DNA of 64,000 nt from Pseudonocardia autotrophica. Lineage in GTDB: Bacteria; Actinomycetota; Actinomycetes; Mycobacteriales; Pseudonocardiaceae. The notes under the pieces are model-generated. The model did not search any database and had not been told where the DNA came from. It was given only the letters and a program-made list of their open reading frames with translations. A program made the translations under genes and the position numbers. Shown here in pieces: positions 37,831-46,357 of this stretch. The stretch is from positions 3,472,001-3,536,000 of the forward strand of contig NZ_AP018920.1 of assembly GCF_003945385.1 (NCBI RefSeq), read 5' to 3'. Position 1 is the stretch's first letter, and every line of letters begins with the position of its first letter.

Positions 37831-38017
37831 CACCCCCTTCCGGATCAGCCGGTTGGACCGTAAGGGTGTACGGCTGCGGGGCGGCGCGCCCGGCGCGGAA
37901 CAAGAACTTCACAAAGTCCCATCCGTGTGGACGTGGCGGTGACGGGCAGGAAGCCGCAGAGTGACGTCATGGTGCCGACCGGCTGAGGCCCGGATCACCG
38001 GTTCGACGCACCGCCGC

Positions 38018-38038
38018 GGTATCCCCGCCCGGGGTACC
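38018..38038. promoter_or_regulatory. Inverted repeat just upstream of arc
   Basis: GGTATCCCCG and CGGGGTACC pair with one bulged T around two bases, 31 nt before the arc start. A perfect TGACGTCA palindrome lies further up at 37962-37969. Either could be a regulator site or an RNA hairpin in the arc leader. Confidence 0.35.
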
Positions 38039-38069
38039 GTGGTTGAACGGAACACGGAGGGAGGCTGCC

Positions 38070-39890
38070 GTGAACCACCCCTACGACGACGGTCCCGGCA
38101 GGCATGAATTCCAGGCTGGTCGCGACCTCAGCCCGGCTGAGGCCGTAGAACAGATCCGTCATCTCGAGAGCGAGATCGCGACGCTGCGCCAGCGGCTGAG
38201 CGAGACCCCCCGGCACGCCCGAGTGCTGGAACAGCGTCTGGCGGAGACCACGAGCAGGCTCTCCGCACTGAACGCCCGCAACGAGAAGCTCACCGAGACC
38301 CTCAAGGAGGCGCGGGGGCAGCTCGTGGCGCTCCGCGAGGAGGTCGACCGGCTGGCCCAGCCACCGTCCGGTTACGGCGTGTTCCTCGCCCGCTACGACG
38401 ACGACACGGTGGACGTGTTCACCTCCGGTCGCCGGATGCGGGTCCCGGTGTCGCCTGCGGTCGAGGCGACCGAGCTGCGCAGCGGCCAGTCGCTGAGGCT
38501 GAACGAGGCGCTCACCGTGGTCGAGGCGATGGGCTTCGAGCAGGTCGGTGACCTGTACTCGCTGCGCGAGATCGTCTCCAAACCCGGTGCCGACGGCTCG
38601 GCGGGCCGCGGCCTGGTGATCGGGCACTCCGACGAGGAGCGGGTGGTGTGGCTCGCCGCACCGCTGTTCGACCTCGGTCAGGAGGAGGGCACCAGTCCGC
38701 TCAAGTCCGGTGACCACCTCATGGTCGACTCGCGGGCGGGCTACGCCTACGAACGGGTCGCCAAGGCCGAGGTCGAGGACCTCGTCCTGGAAGAGGTCCC
38801 GGACATCTCCTACTCCGACATCGGTGGTCTGTCCCGGCAGATCGAGCAGATCCAGGACGCGGTCGAGCTGCCGTTCCTGCACACCGAGCTGTTCACCCAG
38901 TACGAGCTGCGCCCGCCCAAGGGCGTGCTGCTCTACGGTCCGCCCGGCTGCGGCAAGACGCTCATCGCCAAGGCGGTCGCCAACTCGCTGGCGAAGAAGA
39001 TCGCCAAGCAGCGCGGAGACAACCCGGACGAGGGGCGGGCGTTCTTCCTCAACATCAAGGGCCCTGAGCTGCTCAACAAGTTCGTCGGCGAGACCGAGCG
39101 GCACATCCGGCTGATCTTCCAGCGGGCCAGGGAGAAGGCCAGCGCCGGCACCCCGGTGATCGTGTTCTTCGACGAGATGGACTCGATCTTCCGGACCCGT
39201 GGCTCGGGTGTGTCCTCGGACGTCGAGACGACGATCGTCCCCCAGCTCCTCGCCGAGATCGACGGCGTCGAGGGCCTGGAGAACGTCATCGTGATCGGCG
39301 CCTCGAACCGCGAGGACATGATCGACCCGGCGATCCTGCGGCCGGGCCGGCTGGACGTGAAGATCAAGATCGAGCGTCCGGACGCCGAGGGCGCACAGGA
39401 CATCTTCTCCAAGTACCTCACCGAGACGCTGCCCATCCACGCCGACGACGTCGCCGAGTTCGGCGGCAGCCGCAAGGCCTGCGTGGACGGGATGATCCAG
39501 CGGATCACCGAGCGGATGTACGACGAGTCCGAGGAGAACCGGTTCCTGGAGGTCACCTACGCCAACGGTGACAAGGAGACCCTCTACTTCAAGGACTTCA
39601 ACTCCGGCGCGATGATCCAGAACATCGTCGACCGGGCGAAGAAGTCCGCGATCAAGTCGGTGCTCGAGTCCGGCCAGCCGGGCCTGCGGGTCCAGCACCT
39701 GCTGGACGCGATCGTCGACGAGTTCGCCGAGAACGAGGACCTTCCCAACACCACCAACCCGGACGACTGGGCCCGGATCTCGGGCAAGAAGGGCGAGCGG
39801 ATCGTCTACATCCGCACGCTGGTCACCGGGAAGAACGAGGCCACCGGTCGCGCGATCGACACCGCGTCGAACACCGGCCAGTACCTGTAG
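38070..39890 (+). CDS. arc: Proteasome-associated ATPase Arc/Mpa
   Basis: A 606-residue AAA+ ring ATPase that binds Pup-tagged proteins, unfolds them and feeds the 20S proteasome. Order: N-terminal coiled coil that recognises Pup (about 25-75), two OB-fold domains (about 100-240), AAA+ module with Walker A 'GPPGCGKT' at 290-297, Walker B '[10 protein letters not shown]', and the C-terminal TGQYL, the docking motif for the alpha ring. GTG was chosen because GGAGGGAGG lies 6 nt upstream; an in-frame ATG nine codons earlier has no such site. It is separated from dop by about 7 kb of other genes, unlike the tight order in mycobacteria. Confidence 0.96.
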   Translation: MNHPYDDGPGRHEFQAGRDLSPAEAVEQIRHLESEIATLRQRLSETPRHARVLEQRLAETTSRLSALNARNEKLTETLKEARGQLVALREEVDRLAQPPSGYGVFLARYDDDTVDVFTSGRRMRVPVSPAVEATELRSGQSLRLNEALTVVEAMGFEQVGDLYSLREIVSKPGADGSAGRGLVIGHSDEERVVWLAAPLFDLGQEEGTSPLKSGDHLMVDSRAGYAYERVAKAEVEDLVLEEVPDISYSDIGGLSRQIEQIQDAVELPFLHTELFTQYELRPPKGVLLYGPPGCGKTLIAKAVANSLAKKIAKQRGDNPDEGRAFFLNIKGPELLNKFVGETERHIRLIFQRAREKASAGTPVIVFFDEMDSIFRTRGSGVSSDVETTIVPQLLAEIDGVEGLENVIVIGASNREDMIDPAILRPGRLDVKIKIERPDAEGAQDIFSKYLTETLPIHADDVAEFGGSRKACVDGMIQRITERMYDESEENRFLEVTYANGDKETLYFKDFNSGAMIQNIVDRAKKSAIKSVLESGQPGLRVQHLLDAIVDEFAENEDLPNTTNPDDWARISGKKGERIVYIRTLVTGKNEATGRAIDTASNTGQYL

Positions 39891-39909
39891 GCACCGCACC
39901 ATCGGAGAC

Positions 39910-39938
39910 GGGCCCCGCCGCACCCTGCGGCGGGGCCC
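39910..39938. terminator. Strong hairpin after arc
   Basis: A perfect 13-bp stem (GGGCCCCGCCGCA with its complement) and a CCC loop, 20 nt after the stop. Confidence 0.8.
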
Positions 39939-40067
39939 GCTCGCGTCGTGCGGTGCCCGGCGCTCCCGCACCCGCGGAGGAGCCGGCACACCCGCTGCGG
40001 GAGGCGCGACGCCGGTGACGGCGCGGCGGTGTCCGATCCGTTCACGACCGGCCGCAGGCCGCGGCCC

Positions 40068-40073
40068 TAGCCT
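40068..40073 (+). promoter_or_regulatory. -10 element of leaderless VOC gene
   Basis: TAGCCT, 7 nt before the ATG. Confidence 0.45.
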
Positions 40074-40080
40074 CGGCGGC

Positions 40081-40479
40081 ATGAGCGAATCGATCGGCGC
40101 CGAACTCGACATGATCGGCATCGTGGTGACGGACATGCCCCGTGCCCTGGCCTTCTACCGGCTGCTCGGGCTCGACTTCCCGGAGGACGCACCGGACTCC
40201 CCGCACGTGGAGACGACACTGCGCGGCGGGTTGCGGCTGGCCCTGGACCTGCAGTCGATGGTGGAGGGCTTCCATCCGGGGGCCGCCCCGACCGGCGAGG
40301 GCCGGATGGGCCTGGCGTTCAAGCTCCCGAGCGCCGACGCCGTCGACGCCGCCTGGAAGCGGGTCACCGACGCCGGCTACGGCTCGGTACTGGAACCGTT
40401 CGACGCGCCGTGGGGCCAGCGGTACGCCACGGTCCGCGACCCCGACGGCACCTCGATGGACCTGTTCGCCTGGGCCTGA
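40081..40479 (+). CDS. VOC-superfamily (glyoxalase/bleomycin-resistance-like) protein
   Basis: A 132-residue protein with two beta-alpha-beta-beta-beta modules: 'MIGIVVTDMPRALAFYRLLGLDF' opens the first and 'AFKLPSADAVDAAWKRVTDAGY...RYATVRDPDGTSMDLFAW' the second. VOC proteins bind a divalent metal through His/Glu residues. The usual first-strand His is replaced ('DMIGIVV'), while the final strand has Asp rather than Glu ('MDLFAW'), so the metal site may be incomplete and the protein may only bind ligand. ATG start with a -10 hexamer 7 nt upstream. A pentamer-based minisatellite begins right after its stop codon. Confidence 0.82.
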   Translation: MSESIGAELDMIGIVVTDMPRALAFYRLLGLDFPEDAPDSPHVETTLRGGLRLALDLQSMVEGFHPGAAPTGEGRMGLAFKLPSADAVDAAWKRVTDAGYGSVLEPFDAPWGQRYATVRDPDGTSMDLFAWA

Positions 40480-40480
40480 G

Positions 40481-40600
40481 CCGGCCTGACCTGACCCGGC
40501 CTGACCTGACCCGGCCTGACCCGACCCGACCCGACCCGGCCTGACCTGGCCTGAGCCGACCCGACCGGGGCTGACCTGACCTGGCCGGGTCTGGCCGGCG
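40481..40600. repeat. Pentamer minisatellite between convergent genes
   Basis: About 23 head-to-tail pentamers of the form CYGRC (CCGGC, CTGAC, CCGAC, CTGGC), the first three 15-bp blocks being almost identical. It fills the whole gap between the VOC and DASS genes. Confidence 0.85.
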
Positions 40601-40606
40601 ACCGGT

Positions 40607-42358
40607 CTAGAACTCCAGTCCGAGCGCCCACCCGCCGAGCAGGTAGACGGTCGAGGAGATGACCACGATCCCGACCACGTTGACGGCGAGGCCACCGCGG
40701 GCCATCTGGCCGATCGTCACCACACCGGAGCTGAACACGATCGCGTTCGGTGGGGTGCCGACCGGCAGCATGAAGGTGCAGGTGGTGGCCAGCGCGGCGG
40801 GCACCAGCAGGGTCAGTGGATCGGCCCCGATGCCGAGCGCCGCTGCGCCGAGCACCGGGATGATGGTGGCCGCGGTGGCGGTGTTGCTGGTCAGCTCGGT
40901 CAGCGCCAGCACCAGGATCACGACGGCGATCATCAGCGCCACCGTCGGCAGCGCCCCGAGCGCCTCGACGCTGCTGCCGATGTAGTTGTCCAGCCCGCTC
41001 GACGAGATCCCGCCGGCCAGGCTCAGCCCCCCGCCGAAGAGCAGCAGGACACCCCACGGGAGGCCCTTCTGGGCGTCGTCCCAGTTCAGCAGCATCCGGT
41101 ACGGGGGAGGGGTCGCGGTGTCGCCGGGCTCGTCCGCCTGGTCGGGCGGGGTGGTGGCCGCTGGGAGCAGGAACAGTGCGATGCCCGCGGCGACCGCGAT
41201 CGTGGAGTCGCTGAGCTCGCCGAGCCAGGGCAGGGCGGCGTCGACGGCGTCGATCTCGGTGACCAGGCCGGGCACGATCCACATCGTGGCGGCACCGGCG
41301 AACACCGCGAGCACCCGCTTCTCGGCGGTGCTGACCGGGCCCATCCCGCGCAGCTGTTCGGCGATCATCTCCCGGCCGCCGGGAACCTCGGTGAGCGTCG
41401 TCCGGAACAGCACGCGGGTGATCAGCAGCCAGGTCAGCAGGATGAACACCGCCGACAGCGGCACGCCGAGCATCATCCAGTCCAGGAAGGTGATCGTGAT
41501 GTCGAGCTCGTCGGAGAGGTAGGCGGCGAGCATCGCGTTGGGCACCGTGGCGACCAGCGAGCCCAGACCACCGATCGACGACGACCAGGCGACGGCGAGC
41601 ATCAGCCCGATCCCGAACGTCCGCACCCCGGGATCGCGGATGGTGTCCGACAGCGGAGTGCCCGCGGCCGGCCGCTCGCCGCTGCAGCGCTCGGCGACCA
41701 GCGCCAGCACCGACAGCGCGATCGGCAGCATCATCAGCGCGACGGCCGTGTTCGACACCCACAGCGCGAGGAAGCCGCAGGCGATCATCATCCCGAGCAC
41801 GATCCGGTTCGGGGTGGTCCCGACGGTGCGCAGCGTGAGCAGGGCGATCCGCCGGTGCAGGTGCCACTTCTGCATCGCGATGGCGATCAGGAAGCCGCCG
41901 AGGAACAGGAACACGATCGGATCGGCGTAGCGCTCGGTCGCCTCGCGGACCGTTCCGACGCCGAGCAGCGGGAACGCGACGATCGGGATCAGCGCGGTCG
42001 CCGGCAACGGGATCGCCTCGGTGATCCACCAGGTGGCCATGAGCACACCGACGGCGGCGACGTTGCGGGCGTCCGGTTCGAGGGTGTCGGAGAGCCCCAG
42101 CAGCAGCCAGGCCAGTCCGGCCAGGCCCACCCCGAGCCCGCGGTAGGCCCAGGCGGTCCGGGGGCTGCGGCCGCTGTTGCCGCCGCCGCTGCTGCCGCTG
42201 CCGCCGCCGCTGCCGCTGCCGCTGCCGCTGCCGCTGCCGCTGCCGCTGCCGCTGCCGCTGCCGCCGCTGCTGTCGGTGTCGCGGTGGCTGCCGGTGTCGC
42301 TGCAGCTGTCGGTGTCCGTGTCGCTGTCGCGGTGGCTCTCGGCACCGGCCGTGGCCAT
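40607..42358 (-). CDS. DASS-family sodium/dicarboxylate-sulfate symporter with Gly-Ser N-terminus
   Basis: A 583-residue membrane protein of the divalent anion:Na+ symporter family. The two Ser-Asn-Thr motifs of the inverted repeats are present, 'VSNTAVALMMLPIAL' and 'LTSNTATAATIIPVL', as are the conserved 'VGTPPNAIVFSSG' and 'FLFLGGFLIAIAMQKW'. It should import dicarboxylates, sulfate or related anions. ATG chosen for the GAGGAGG site just upstream. Residues about 25-65 are almost pure Gly/Ser (GSGSGS...), encoded by a hexamer microsatellite; this stretch is not part of the fold. Two conserved hydrophobic hairpins follow. Substrate not determined. Confidence 0.88.
   Translation of the reverse strand: MATAGAESHRDSDTDTDSCSDTGSHRDTDSSGGSGSGSGSGSGSGSGSGSGGGSGSSGGGNSGRSPRTAWAYRGLGVGLAGLAWLLLGLSDTLEPDARNVAAVGVLMATWWITEAIPLPATALIPIVAFPLLGVGTVREATERYADPIVFLFLGGFLIAIAMQKWHLHRRIALLTLRTVGTTPNRIVLGMMIACGFLALWVSNTAVALMMLPIALSVLALVAERCSGERPAAGTPLSDTIRDPGVRTFGIGLMLAVAWSSSIGGLGSLVATVPNAMLAAYLSDELDITITFLDWMMLGVPLSAVFILLTWLLITRVLFRTTLTEVPGGREMIAEQLRGMGPVSTAEKRVLAVFAGAATMWIVPGLVTEIDAVDAALPWLGELSDSTIAVAAGIALFLLPAATTPPDQADEPGDTATPPPYRMLLNWDDAQKGLPWGVLLLFGGGLSLAGGISSSGLDNYIGSSVEALGALPTVALMIAVVILVLALTELTSNTATAATIIPVLGAAALGIGADPLTLLVPAALATTCTFMLPVGTPPNAIVFSSGVVTIGQMARGGLAVNVVGIVVISSTVYLLGGWALGLEF
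42207..42261 (-). repeat. Hexamer microsatellite encoding a Gly-Ser tract
   Basis: About nine head-to-tail CCGCTG units (plus-strand view) within a longer GC-only stretch in the first 70 codons of the DASS gene. Unit length six keeps the frame, so copy number can vary without breaking the protein. Confidence 0.85.
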
Positions 42359-42457
42359 GAACGTCCTCCTCGGTCGACTCCGGATCGTCGCCGCGGCTCG
42401 CGCGTGCCGGACCCGGAATTCGGTCGCGGTCATGACGGCGGCGTGCGGCGCCGGAAC

Positions 42458-43231
42458 CTACCCGATAAGCGAAGTTCGTTCTGACCCGCACTGATTGTCG
42501 GGTTCAACGACCCGGACCGGCCGGCCCGCCAGCTCGCCGGGGGACACCCCGGCCAGCGCCCGGACCTCGCGGGACAGGTGCGGCTGGTCGGCGTACCCGG
42601 CGCGGACGGCGACCTCAGCCGGTGGGACGCCGTCGAACAGCAGCGCGCCGGCGGCGCGGAAGCGCAGCACCCGGCGGACCACCGACGGGCCGTAGCCCAG
42701 CGTGCCGACACAGCGCCGGTGCAGCGTCCGCACCGTGATGCCGAGCCGATCCGCGACCTCCGCGGCCGGCATCCCACGGCCCAGCGCCCGCACAGCACCC
42801 CCGGGCAGTGCCGCCACCCGCAGCCGCCGCCCACCCAACCCCGGCAGCGCGCCGAGGGGCACAGGGGAGTCGCCGAGGCCGTCCCCGACAGCTCTCAGGT
42901 ACCGCTCGACGAGCCCGACGCCGGGGGTGCGGGGGAGGAGCTCGGCGAGCGGGACGCGGTGGTCGCGCAGGGCGTCCGCGGGGACGCCGAGCAGCGGGGG
43001 CAGGGCGCCGGGCCGGAAACGCAGGCCGGTGGTCGTCGTCCCCGGTGCGGTGCGGGCCAGGTGGGCGGTCGTGTCCGGCCCGGCGACGATCACCCGGTCG
43101 TCGAGCAGGATGAGGTCCATGCAGCCGTCGGGCAGCACCCGCTGGTCGCGCGGGACGTCGGTGCTCGCCTGCCAGGCGCACTCGATCGTCCATGCGAGCG
43201 GCCCCGCGGGTACGAACTCCCGATAGCTCAC
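42458..43231 (-). CDS. AraC-family transcriptional regulator (DUF6597-type N-terminus)
   Basis: A 257-residue regulator. The N-terminal 110 residues ('MSYREFVPAGPLAWTIECAWQA...RVLPDGCMDLILLDD...GLRFRPGALPPLLGVPADAL') are of the DUF6597 sensor type, and the C-terminal 100 hold two HTH motifs ('PAAEVADRLGITVRTLHRRCVGTLGYGPSVVRRVLRF' and 'PPAEVAVRAGYADQPHLSREVRALAGVSPGEL'). GTG start with a TAGGCT hexamer 8 nt upstream. It could control the DASS gene, which lies on the same strand 99 bp downstream, but no direct evidence links them. Confidence 0.87.
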   Translation of the reverse strand: MSYREFVPAGPLAWTIECAWQASTDVPRDQRVLPDGCMDLILLDDRVIVAGPDTTAHLARTAPGTTTTGLRFRPGALPPLLGVPADALRDHRVPLAELLPRTPGVGLVERYLRAVGDGLGDSPVPLGALPGLGGRRLRVAALPGGAVRALGRGMPAAEVADRLGITVRTLHRRCVGTLGYGPSVVRRVLRFRAAGALLFDGVPPAEVAVRAGYADQPHLSREVRALAGVSPGELAGRPVRVVEPDNQCGSERTSLIG

Positions 43232-43239
43232 GGTCGCCG

Positions 43240-43245
43240 AGCCTA
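43240..43245 (-). promoter_or_regulatory. -10 element of leaderless AraC gene
   Basis: TAGGCT on the minus strand, 8 nt before the GTG. Confidence 0.42.
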
Positions 43246-43305
43246 CGACGCACCGGAGCCCCGGTCCGCGCGACGCGGACCGGGGCTCCCGGGGTGCGGT
43301 GGAAC

Positions 43306-43854
43306 TCAGGCGGCCCGCAGGACGGCCTGGATCTCCAGCTCGACGGTCACCTTCTCGCTCACCACGACGCCGCCGCCGTCCATCGGCAGCGCGATGTCGA
43401 CGCCGAAGTCGGAGCGGTTGATGCTGGTGGTGGCGGTGAAGCCGGCGCGGGTGCCGCCGTAGGGGTCCGGGCCGAAGCCGTTCACCTCGAGTGCCAGCTC
43501 GACCGGCTTCGTGACACCCTTGATGGTGAGGTCGCCGTTGAGGACCAGGTCGTCACCCTTGGCCACGATCCCGGTCGAGGTGAAGGTCCACGTCGGGTGC
43601 TTCTCGACCTCGAAGAAGTCGGCGGACTTGATGTGCCCGTCGCGCTGCTCGTTGCCGGTGCTCAGGGAGGTCACGTCGATGGTCGCGGTGACGCTCGAGT
43701 TCTCGATCGAGTCGCCGGTGACGAGCTCCCCGCTCAGCTGCTCGAAGCGGCCGCGGACCTTGCTGACCATCATGTGCCGGACGACGAACGACACGTCGCT
43801 GTGCACCGCGTCGATGTCCCAGGTGCCTGCGACGTAGTTGGGGATGCTGGTCAT
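43306..43854 (-). CDS. YceI-family lipocalin-like protein
   Basis: A 182-residue beta-barrel protein that in the family binds isoprenoids or similar amphipathic molecules. 'GTWDIDAVHSDVSFVVRHMMVSKVRGRFEQLSG' and 'SADFFEVEKHPTWTFTSTGI...GDLTIKGVTKPVELALEVNG' are the signature strands. No signal peptide is present, so it is cytoplasmic, as in most actinobacterial members. ATG at 43854 has GGAGGCG upstream and is preferred over more distant starts. The gene is divergent from a MarR-type gene with two symmetric operator-like repeats between them, so it is probably the main target of that repressor. Confidence 0.88.
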   Translation of the reverse strand: MTSIPNYVAGTWDIDAVHSDVSFVVRHMMVSKVRGRFEQLSGELVTGDSIENSSVTATIDVTSLSTGNEQRDGHIKSADFFEVEKHPTWTFTSTGIVAKGDDLVLNGDLTIKGVTKPVELALEVNGFGPDPYGGTRAGFTATTSINRSDFGVDIALPMDGGGVVVSEKVTVELEIQAVLRAA

Positions 43855-43894
43855 GAGGAACGCCTCCGATGTGCTGGGGTACCGCAGATTCATA

Positions 43895-43949
43895 GTTGAA
43901 CTCTCACTTGTTGAGGGCGATACTAGGACCAACAAGATGAGCGCTCAAC
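43895..43949. promoter_or_regulatory. Putative MarR operator pair between yceI and marR genes
   Basis: Left arm 43895-43913 (GTTGAACTCTCACTTGTTG) and right arm 43930-43949 are near-complements of each other, and each contains a smaller palindrome; TGAGCGCTCA at 43938-43947 is perfect. Two dimer sites flanking the -10 region would repress both genes. Confidence 0.55.
43896..43924 (+). promoter_or_regulatory. Promoter of marR-like gene
   Basis: TTGAAC (-35) and GATACT (-10) are separated by exactly 17 bp, close to the housekeeping consensus and unusually clear for this GC-rich window. Both boxes overlap the inverted repeats proposed as the MarR operator. Confidence 0.6.
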
Positions 43950-43965
43950 AATTCCGGAGGGTGAC

Positions 43966-44484
43966 GTGGAGCACACGCGCTGGCTCGACGACGAGGAGCA
44001 GCGGACCTGGCGGGCCTTCCTGGCGACGCAGCGACTGGTCCTGGAGCACGTCGAGCGTCGCCTGCAATCGAACGCCGGGATGCCGCAGGCCTACTACGAG
44101 ATCCTGGTCCGGCTCTCCGAGGCGCCCGGCCGGACCCTCCGGATGAGCGTGCTCGCCGAGTCCTCGTGGTCGTCGCGCAGCCGCCTGTCCCATGCGGTGG
44201 CCCGGATGGAGGAGGCCGGCTGGGTCGTCCGCCGGTCCTGTCCCACCGATCGCCGCGGCCAGCTGGCCGAGCTGACCGACGAGGGGTTCGAGGTGCTGCG
44301 CACCGCCGCACCCGATCACGTCGAGAGCGTGCGGGAAGCACTGTTCGACGGGCTCACCCCGGCCCAGCAGGCCGGGCTCCGGGAGGCCTGCGAGACGGTG
44401 GTGGAGCACCTGTCCGGCGCCGGGCAGTGGCCGGTGACCGGTGACGCAGGACCGGACGGCCCCGGCGCGGCCCGCGCATCCTAG
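43966..44484 (+). CDS. MarR-family transcriptional regulator
   Basis: A 172-residue repressor. 'GMPQAYYEILVRLSEAPGRTLRMSVLAESSWSSRSRLSHAVARMEEAGWVVRRSCPTDRRGQLAELTDEG' is the winged helix-turn-helix with the DRR wing. Flanking helices form the dimer. GTG start with CGGAGGG 5 nt upstream. It is divergent from the YceI gene, an arrangement widely seen in actinobacteria where MarR represses YceI in response to organic compounds. lpd starts 9 nt after its stop codon but has its own leaderless-type promoter. Confidence 0.9.
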   Translation: MEHTRWLDDEEQRTWRAFLATQRLVLEHVERRLQSNAGMPQAYYEILVRLSEAPGRTLRMSVLAESSWSSRSRLSHAVARMEEAGWVVRRSCPTDRRGQLAELTDEGFEVLRTAAPDHVESVREALFDGLTPAQQAGLREACETVVEHLSGAGQWPVTGDAGPDGPGAARAS

Positions 44485-44487
44485 GCT
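44482..44487 (+). promoter_or_regulatory. -10 element of leaderless lpd
   Basis: TAGGCT, 6 nt before the ATG; its first two bases overlap the stop of the MarR gene. Confidence 0.42.
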
Positions 44488-44493
44488 GGGCGC

Positions 44494-45897
44494 ATGCCTC
44501 ATTTCGACGTCGTCGTGCTCGGAGCCGGACCCGGTGGATACGTGGCGGCCATTCGTGCCGCCCAGCTCGGCCGCAGTGTGGCGGTGATCGAGGAGAAGTA
44601 CTGGGGCGGGGTGTGCCTGAACGTGGGCTGCATCCCGTCCAAAGCGCTGCTGCGCAACGCCGAGATCGCCCACATCGTCACCAAGGAGCAGAAGACCTTC
44701 GGGCTCTCCGGCGACGTCACGTTCGACTTCGGTGTCGCCTTCGACCGCAGCCGGACCGTCGCGGACGGCCGGGTCAAGGGCGTGCACTTCCTGATGAAGA
44801 AGAACAAGATCACCGAGATCGACGGGTTCGGCCGGTTCACCAAGCCGGGCGAGATCGAGGTCGATCTCTCGAAGGGCGGTTCGGACACCGTCACCTACGA
44901 CGACGTGATCATCGCCTCCGGGTCGACGGTGAAGCTGCTGCCGGGCACCGAGCTGTCCGAGCGGGTGGTGACCTACGAGGAGCAGATCCTCACCCGTGAG
45001 CTGCCGAACAGCGTCGTCATCGCCGGCGCCGGGGCGATCGGGGTCGAGTTCGCCTACGTGCTGGCCAATTACGGCGTCGACGTCACCATCGTCGAGTACC
45101 TGGACCGGCTGCTCCCGCTCGAGGACGCCGACGTGTCCAAGGAGCTGCTCAAGCGCTACAAGAAGCTGGGCGTGACCGTCCGCACGTCGACCAAGGTGGA
45201 GTCGATCACCGACGACGGCAACGGCGTCACGGTCACCGTCTCCGACGCCAAGGGCACCCAGGAGCTGCGCGCCGACAAGGTCGTCCAGGCCATCGGCTTC
45301 GCCCCCCGGGTGGACGGCTTCGGCCTCGAGAAGCTGGGCGTCGAGCTGACCGAGCGCGGCGCCATCGCGATCGACGACCGGATGCGCACCAACGTCGAGC
45401 ACGTCTACGCGATCGGCGACGTCACCGCCAAGCTGATGCTGGCGCACGTGGCGGAGGCCCAGGGCATCGTGGCCTCGGAGACCCTCGCGGGCGCCGAGAC
45501 CCAGGAGCTCGACTACAAGATGATGCCGCGGGCGACGTTCTGCTCGCCGCAGGTCGCGAGCTTCGGGTACACCCAGGCCGAGGCCGAGCAGCTCGCCGAC
45601 GAGAAGGGCTGGAAGGTCAAGGTCGCCCAGTTCCCGTACACGGCGAACGGCAAGGCGCAGGGCATGGCCGAGCCGAACGGCTTCGTCAAGCTGATCTCCG
45701 ACGACACCCACGGCGAGCTGCTCGGTGGGCACATCATCGGTGCCGAGGCCACCGAGCTGCTGCCCGAGCTGACGCTGGCCCAGAAGTGGGACCTGACCGT
45801 CCACGAGATGGCCCGCAACGTGCACGCCCACCCGACCCTGTCGGAGGGCCTGCAGGAGGCGATCCACGGCCTGGCCGGCCACATGATCAACCTCTGA
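44494..45897 (+). CDS. lpdA: Dihydrolipoyl dehydrogenase (E3)
   Basis: A 467-residue FAD enzyme that reoxidises lipoyl groups of 2-oxo-acid dehydrogenase complexes with NAD+. '[21 protein letters not shown]' is the FAD loop, '[16 protein letters not shown]' holds the redox cysteine pair, '[21 protein letters not shown]' is the NAD loop, and the C-terminal '[14 protein letters not shown]' supplies the His-Glu pair of the partner subunit. It matches the mycobacterial LpdC layout. No E1 or E2 genes are nearby, so it is a shared subunit for several complexes. A strong two-way hairpin follows. Confidence 0.95.
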   Translation: MPHFDVVVLGAGPGGYVAAIRAAQLGRSVAVIEEKYWGGVCLNVGCIPSKALLRNAEIAHIVTKEQKTFGLSGDVTFDFGVAFDRSRTVADGRVKGVHFLMKKNKITEIDGFGRFTKPGEIEVDLSKGGSDTVTYDDVIIASGSTVKLLPGTELSERVVTYEEQILTRELPNSVVIAGAGAIGVEFAYVLANYGVDVTIVEYLDRLLPLEDADVSKELLKRYKKLGVTVRTSTKVESITDDGNGVTVTVSDAKGTQELRADKVVQAIGFAPRVDGFGLEKLGVELTERGAIAIDDRMRTNVEHVYAIGDVTAKLMLAHVAEAQGIVASETLAGAETQELDYKMMPRATFCSPQVASFGYTQAEAEQLADEKGWKVKVAQFPYTANGKAQGMAEPNGFVKLISDDTHGELLGGHIIGAEATELLPELTLAQKWDLTVHEMARNVHAHPTLSEGLQEAIHGLAGHMINL

Positions 45898-45916
45898 CGC
45901 GGCGAACGCGGTGCCG

Positions 45917-45950
45917 TCGGGCCCGTACCCCACCCGGGGTGCGGGCCCGA
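45917..45950. terminator. Bidirectional hairpin after lpd
   Basis: A 15-bp stem with one T-G wobble (45917-45931 with 45936-45950) and an ACCC loop, between lpd and a convergent small ORF. Confidence 0.75.
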
Positions 45951-45967
45951 GGTCCGTCCGGTCCCGT

Positions 45968-46165
45968 TCAGTCGGTGCGGCGGTCCGGTTCGCGGCCCGC
46001 GGTGTGCTCGCGGCGGGCGGCCGGCCGGTCGGCCTCGCGCTTCTTCTCCTGGCGCTCCGCCGCGAGGGCGGCCTCGACCGCGGCCTGCACGGCGGCGGTG
46101 TTGACATCGGGATCGATCAGCCGGGCGGCGGCGAGGGACCGGGCCGAGACCGAGATGCTGACCAT
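45968..46165 (-). CDS. Small hypothetical protein, antitoxin-like
   Basis: A 65-residue protein: a short beta-like start 'MVSISVSARSLAAARLI', then a helix 'DPDVNTAAVQAAVEAALAAERQEKKREADR' and a charged tail. This strand-helix-helix pattern resembles small ribbon-helix-helix antitoxins or a coiled-coil adaptor, but no toxin gene lies next to it. ATG was chosen as the first start after a purine-rich stretch (GGCGGACTCC region); a longer in-frame start at 46249 adds a Pro-rich piece and is less likely. The 192-bp gap upstream to the Nudix gene shows no clear promoter. Its reality as a gene is uncertain. Confidence 0.4.
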   Translation of the reverse strand: MVSISVSARSLAAARLIDPDVNTAAVQAAVEAALAAERQEKKREADRPAARREHTAGREPDRRTD

Positions 46166-46357
46166 GGCGGACTCCAGTGTGCTGCGTGGGTGCTGGTGGT
46201 GGGTACCGGTGCGCGGTGCTGCCGGTCGAGTCGGTGGCGGAGACCCCACGCTGGGCCCTCCCCGTCCGGTCGTCGCGCGACCCGCCGGGTATTGACCGAT
46301 CCAGTGACCGGTGTGGGTGACGGAGGTTACCTGGTGGTAAACGCGCAGGCGGGAACC

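Noticed and set aside
41855..42484. Poly-alanine/valine plus-strand ORF opposite the DASS N-terminus
   Set aside because: It is the complement of the Gly-Ser microsatellite with no start or motif support.
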